From Pseudomonadales bacterium (GTDB lineage Bacteria; Pseudomonadota; Gammaproteobacteria; Pseudomonadales; Azotimanducaceae): DNA of 64,000 bases. This document shows, piece after piece, positions 60,943 through 64,000 of the stretch. The notes under the pieces are model-generated. The model was not told the DNA's origin. It did not search any database and saw only the letters and a program-made list of their open reading frames with translations. Each line of letters opens with the position of its first letter. Positions within the stretch are counted from its first letter, which is position 1. The stretch spans positions 434,001-498,000 of the forward strand of contig JAQXDL010000049.1 in the NCBI GenBank assembly GCA_029251375.1. Direction: 5' to 3'. Position numbers and translations under genes: made by a program.

Positions 60943-61916
60943 TGGTCGATCAAAAATCAGCTTCTTCTTTGAACAAGAGCTGCGTGGCACTATCCGGTGG
61001 CGTTGGCGGTGCAAAGCTAGCTTTAGGTTTATCCAAAGTACTTTCTCGAGATCAACTTGATATTATCGCCAACACGGGCGACGATTTCGAGCATATCGGC
61101 TTGTATATATGTCCTGATCTAGACACGGTGACCTATACTTTGGCGGATCTGAGCAACAAAGAACTAGGCTGGGGACAAGCAGGGGAGACTTGGGACTTTC
61201 TAGATGCACTGCAGCGACTGGGTGGTGAAAGCTGGTTTCGGTTGGGTGATCGAGACATGGCGACTCATGTGTTTCGAACTCAGGCTTTGAACAATGGCCT
61301 AAGCTTGTCGCAAGCCACTGAGCAAATTACCCAGCGGCTTGGTATTAAACACAGAATAATTCCGATGTGCGATATGCCTGTGGCGACTAAAGTTAACGTT
61401 GAAAGCGGTAAGTTGATGGCTTTTCAGCATTACTTTGTGCGTGATCGTTGCGAACCTAAAGTGACAGGTTTTGAATTCGAGGGTATAAGTGATGCTAGTC
61501 CATCACTCGGTTTTAAAGCAGCGCTTACCAATAACAATCTTGGCAGTATTATTATTTGCCCATCGAATCCTTTTGTCAGCGTTGATCCCGTCTTAAAACT
61601 CCCCGGTGTTATGGCAGCGATCGAGGCAGCCAACGCACCAACGATAGCTGTTTCACCTATCGTCGGCGGTCAGGCTATCAAAGGTCCGGCAGCGAAAATG
61701 ATGAAAGAGTTGGGTATGCCGCAGACAGCGCTTGCTGTCGCACAGCATTACCAAGGCAGAATCGATGGTTTTGTTATCGACGAAGCTGATGCAACGATGG
61801 CAGCAGATATTGAGGCGCTTGGCATCAAAACATTGGTGACGAAAACCATGATGCGGTCGCTACAGGACAGGGTTGATCTGGCTGAAGCATGTCTTACATT
61901 CGCCGAGTCATTTTGA
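60942..61916 (+). CDS. cofD: 2-phospho-L-lactate transferase
   Basis: 324 residues. CofD (FbiA) transfers the phosphoacyl group from the nucleotide-activated donor to Fo. Motifs: CVALSGGVGGAKLALGLSKV (residues 11-30), IIANTGDDFEHIGLYICPDL, DTVTYTLADL, GWGQAGETW, and IICPSNPFVSVDPVLKLPGV. Full length and intact. The next F420 gene, cofC, is separated by a 784-base spacer that holds a pseudogene remnant. Confidence 0.96.
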   Translation: MVDQKSASSLNKSCVALSGGVGGAKLALGLSKVLSRDQLDIIANTGDDFEHIGLYICPDLDTVTYTLADLSNKELGWGQAGETWDFLDALQRLGGESWFRLGDRDMATHVFRTQALNNGLSLSQATEQITQRLGIKHRIIPMCDMPVATKVNVESGKLMAFQHYFVRDRCEPKVTGFEFEGISDASPSLGFKAALTNNNLGSIIICPSNPFVSVDPVLKLPGVMAAIEAANAPTIAVSPIVGGQAIKGPAAKMMKELGMPQTALAVAQHYQGRIDGFVIDEADATMAADIEALGIKTLVTKTMMRSLQDRVDLAEACLTFAESF

Positions 61917-61947
61917 CCCGCTAATCTTTTTTGACGAGTTAAGCTAT

Positions 61948-61979
61948 TTTACCCACCCAACGATTTACTCACCCAACTA
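61948..61979. repeat. Two copies of a 16-bp tandem unit
   Basis: tttacccacccaacga and tttactcacccaacta lie head to tail just after cofD. The spacer to 62700 otherwise contains the pseudogene remnant below and only unconvincing short frames. Confidence 0.75.
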
Positions 61980-61994
61980 TCGTGGCCGGCTAAA

Positions 61995-62449
61995 CTACGG
62001 TGACTGATGAATTGTAATGAATGGGTTCGATTTTGTGTCGGTAAGTTTTTGTTCAACATAGTGTGGTCTTGGCCAAACGACCCTTATCTCATCAACCTCC
62101 ACCGCAGCACCTAAACCAAAATGCATTTCCGCTGGGGCACCACTTGGGTACGAGTCACCCGCATGCGTTTCCTGCATTTGCGTGACGCCGTTGGCAGTAT
62201 CATAAACTTTTGCAGCTATCGCCAGCGTGTTTTTACCCACACCTTGTGAGCGTATATTGATGAAATGAGTATTCTTTTGGCTTCGCACATTGTTGCTAAA
62301 CAGTTGCGGCTTCTCTCGATTGCTGTGACGAACCAATCTAGGTCACCATCGATGTCATAGTCTCCAAAGGCCACCGACCGACTGTGATTAAATGAGTTCA
62401 CGCGCAGCTCAGGCCAAAGTTGCATCGTTAAGACAATGAGTAGGTGCAA
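61995..62449 (-). pseudogene. Remnant of a CRTAC1/ASPIC-UnbV protein (VCBS repeat plus ASPIC domain)
   Basis: Two overlapping minus-strand frames carry consecutive pieces of one protein. Frame one (from 62449) has SVAFGDYDIDGDLDWFVTAI, an FG-GAP/VCBS calcium loop. Frame two (to 61995) has NTHFINIRSQGVGKNTLAIA, AAKVYDT, GDSYPSGAPAEMHFGLGAA and DEIRVVWPRPH, the ASPIC/UnbV C-terminal domain. A frameshift near 62330 separates them and the N-terminal several hundred residues are absent. It is a decayed fragment lying inside the F420 gene block. Confidence 0.82.
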
Positions 62450-62700
62450 TTGTGACCCGTAACGCGTCGAGGGTAAATGAGTGTATTCGAATCATCCGGT
62501 ATCCGGATAAAATGCGCTGATGAGCTTGCAGGTAGGACGTCTGGGCGGTACGCGGTTTATTCATCGCTATCGACCTTTAGTTATGAAAAGTGTCTATATC
62601 AGTTATAACCAAGGGTATGGGTCTCAGCGCCAAACCGACTATCGCGACAATATAAGTCGTGATAACGTACACCCCCTAGAATTCATTCTATTTATGATCC

Positions 62701-63453
62701 ATGAGCATTTCGTTAGTCATTCCCGTAAAACAGCTCGAAGATGCGAAGAAGCGTCTAAGTAGCATACTGTCTGTGGATCAGCGTCGTGACCTGTTTAGGG
62801 CGATGGTGCAGGATGTTCTGGAAGCTGCAACAACCTGCGATCGGATAGATGAAGTGATACTGGTGACCTGCGACACCAATGTGGCAAATCTCGGGTTAGA
62901 ATATGGCTGCCGGATTCTGCCAGAGCCTGAGCTCGGTGGCCTAATACCAGCGGTTACGGCAGCGGCCAGTCAATTGGCGGCAGAGGACGTTGACGTGATG
63001 ATCTTTTTACCTGGCGATGTGCCCCTGGTCAGCGTCGAAGAGCTTGAGGTGGTTCTTGATGGATTTGGTCAAGCCACTGAGCCTGAATTTATGATCGTGC
63101 CTGCAAGTGATCTCGGTGGGTCAAATTGTGTTGTCTGCTCGCCACCTGATTGCATGGATTTCGGCTTTGGCGAAGACAGCTTTAGGCGGCACTTAAAAAC
63201 GGCGAGAGCGCTAGGTATTGAACCCACAATCGCTAAACTGCCGGGCATAGGTTTGGATGTTGACACGCCAGACGATTTGTCTCAGCTTGCCAAAGTGTTA
63301 GGCGCTGAAGGCCTAAAAACGGTTACACATAAATTCCTGATCGACAGTGGTATCTTGTCCAAAGTTCTTAAGGACTCGAAGGATGCAAATGAGGGCATCG
63401 CGCAAGATAATGCAAACGTTATTCCAAAATTTGAAGAAAGAGTGAACCTATGA
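62701..63453 (+). CDS. cofC: 2-phospho-L-lactate (or phosphoenolpyruvate/3-phosphoglycerate) guanylyltransferase
   Basis: 250 residues. The nucleotide-binding [20 protein letters not shown] (residues 4-23) and the [16 protein letters not shown] and [14 protein letters not shown] (metal-binding Asp) segments define CofC/FbiD. The C-terminal domain ends with [16 protein letters not shown]; about 45 more hydrophilic residues follow. The donor acid (lactyl, PEP or 3-phosphoglycerate) cannot be read from sequence. The ATG of the next gene overlaps its stop as ATGA. Confidence 0.95.
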   Translation: MSISLVIPVKQLEDAKKRLSSILSVDQRRDLFRAMVQDVLEAATTCDRIDEVILVTCDTNVANLGLEYGCRILPEPELGGLIPAVTAAASQLAAEDVDVMIFLPGDVPLVSVEELEVVLDGFGQATEPEFMIVPASDLGGSNCVVCSPPDCMDFGFGEDSFRRHLKTARALGIEPTIAKLPGIGLDVDTPDDLSQLAKVLGAEGLKTVTHKFLIDSGILSKVLKDSKDANEGIAQDNANVIPKFEERVNL

Positions 63454-64000
63454 GTCAGTTTGAAAGTCTTCTTATGCAAGCACGCAGTCTGCCGTTATCG
63501 AACGATGAAATACTCGCTCTCGGCGAAACGACTGACACTGCATCGCTCATGCAGGTGGCATCAATGCTGCGGGATGTAGGACATCAGAACACGATCTCGT
63601 ATTCGCGTAAGGTGTTTATTCCGCTCACACACCTTTGCCGTGACGTTTGTCATTACTGCACCTTTGCGCAGGTGCCTCGAAAGTTGAAAGCCCCTTATCT
63701 CACACCCGATGAGGTTCTAAAAATCGCCCAAGATGGTGCCAAGGCCGGTTGCAAAGAAGCTCTGTTTACTTTGGGTGATAAGCCTGAACTTCGCTATAAG
63801 GCAGCTCGAGACGGATTAAAGGAGCTGAAGCAGGATTCAACGTTATCCTATCTTCGCGACATGGCGGAAATGGTTTTTAAGGAAACCGGTTTATTCCCGC
63901 ACCTGAACCCTGGGCTGATGACAGCTGATGAATTTGCTGAGCTTCGCAAAGTATCGATTTCAATGGGCATCATGCTGGAGTCCTCCTCCGACCGATTGTT
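63450..64000 (+). CDS. 7,8-didemethyl-8-hydroxy-5-deazariboflavin (Fo) synthase, cofG part (3' end outside window)
   Basis: 183 residues are visible. The radical-SAM motif CxxxCxxC is CRDVCHYC with cysteines at residues 63, 67 and 70, followed by [62 protein letters not shown] and [11 protein letters not shown], all typical of CofG or of the N-terminal half of fused FbiC. Whether a CofH half is fused downstream cannot be seen. With cofC, cofD and cofE it covers all F420 assembly steps but possibly CofH. Translation is coupled to cofC. Confidence 0.95.
   Translation, partial: MSQFESLLMQARSLPLSNDEILALGETTDTASLMQVASMLRDVGHQNTISYSRKVFIPLTHLCRDVCHYCTFAQVPRKLKAPYLTPDEVLKIAQDGAKAGCKEALFTLGDKPELRYKAARDGLKELKQDSTLSYLRDMAEMVFKETGLFPHLNPGLMTADEFAELRKVSISMGIMLESSSDRL

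Noticed and set aside
62520-62762. 80-aa frame before cofC
   Set aside because: It overlaps the cofC start in another frame, has no ribosome-binding site and a composition unlike its neighbours.
1-64000. Prophage, insertion sequence, toxin-antitoxin or defence island
   Set aside because: No transposase, integrase, restriction, toxin or phage gene was recognised on either strand.

Overview
The window looks like chromosome from an aerobic, probably marine, gammaproteobacterium. The housekeeping genes support this: a dapA-bamC-MBL-hydrolase cluster, bepA, nadA, rmuC, cnoX, pspA/pspC, an OprF-like ompA and tRNA-Lys(UUU). No prophage, insertion sequence, plasmid gene, CRISPR array or rRNA was seen. 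The assignment rests on gene families and gene order read by eye; no database search was possible.

Layout. (1) 1-4 kb: a pair of acyl-CoA dehydrogenases plus an acyl-CoA synthetase. (2) 4.3-10.7 kb: a YeiH-type exporter, a flavin monooxygenase, a membrane-anchored protein resembling deazaflavin-dependent reductases, an unrecognised 356-aa protein, a nitroreductase, an atypical SDR and a TauD-type dioxygenase. (3) 11-17.6 kb: a TetR regulator, fatty acid desaturase and small membrane protein, then a CYP153-like P450 divergent from a predicted F420-dependent LLM oxidoreductase and a MFE-2-like SDR. (4) 17.8-31.4 kb: envelope and housekeeping genes. (5) 31.6-39.9 kb: a Na+/solute symporter pair, a glutamine-synthetase-like enzyme with a class I amidotransferase, a single-domain voltage-gated channel, a ROK kinase and a Psp module. 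(6) 40-43.3 kb: an acetolactate-synthase-like enzyme overlapping a glycerol-3-phosphate dehydrogenase. (7) 43.3-58.7 kb: a 716-aa metallo-beta-lactamase/cyclic-nucleotide-binding protein, then lipid-activation genes (acyl-CoA dehydrogenase, two acyl-CoA ligases, enoyl-CoA hydratase), DsbA, a second LLM oxidoreductase, an alpha/beta hydrolase, an MFS exporter and a serine hydrolase. (8) 58.8-64 kb: a TrmY-like methyltransferase followed by an F420 cluster: F420:NADP reductase, cofE, cofD, cofC and the start of cofG/fbiC.

How it fits together. The window encodes most of a coenzyme F420 pathway, an enzyme to reduce F420 with NADPH, and three candidate F420 users (two LLM oxidoreductases and a DDN-like protein). 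It also carries paired acyl-CoA dehydrogenases, a CYP153-like P450 and an IlvX-like TPP enzyme. This combination resembles actinobacterial lipid or terpenoid catabolism set in a gammaproteobacterial background.

Non-coding structure is the other unusual aspect. Many gene borders carry imperfect tandem repeats with units of 12-16 bp (a few of 21-30 bp). Two intergenic regions 24 kb apart share a composite element: a palindrome-like box followed, at nearly identical distance, by an inverted pair of DnaA-box-like sites.
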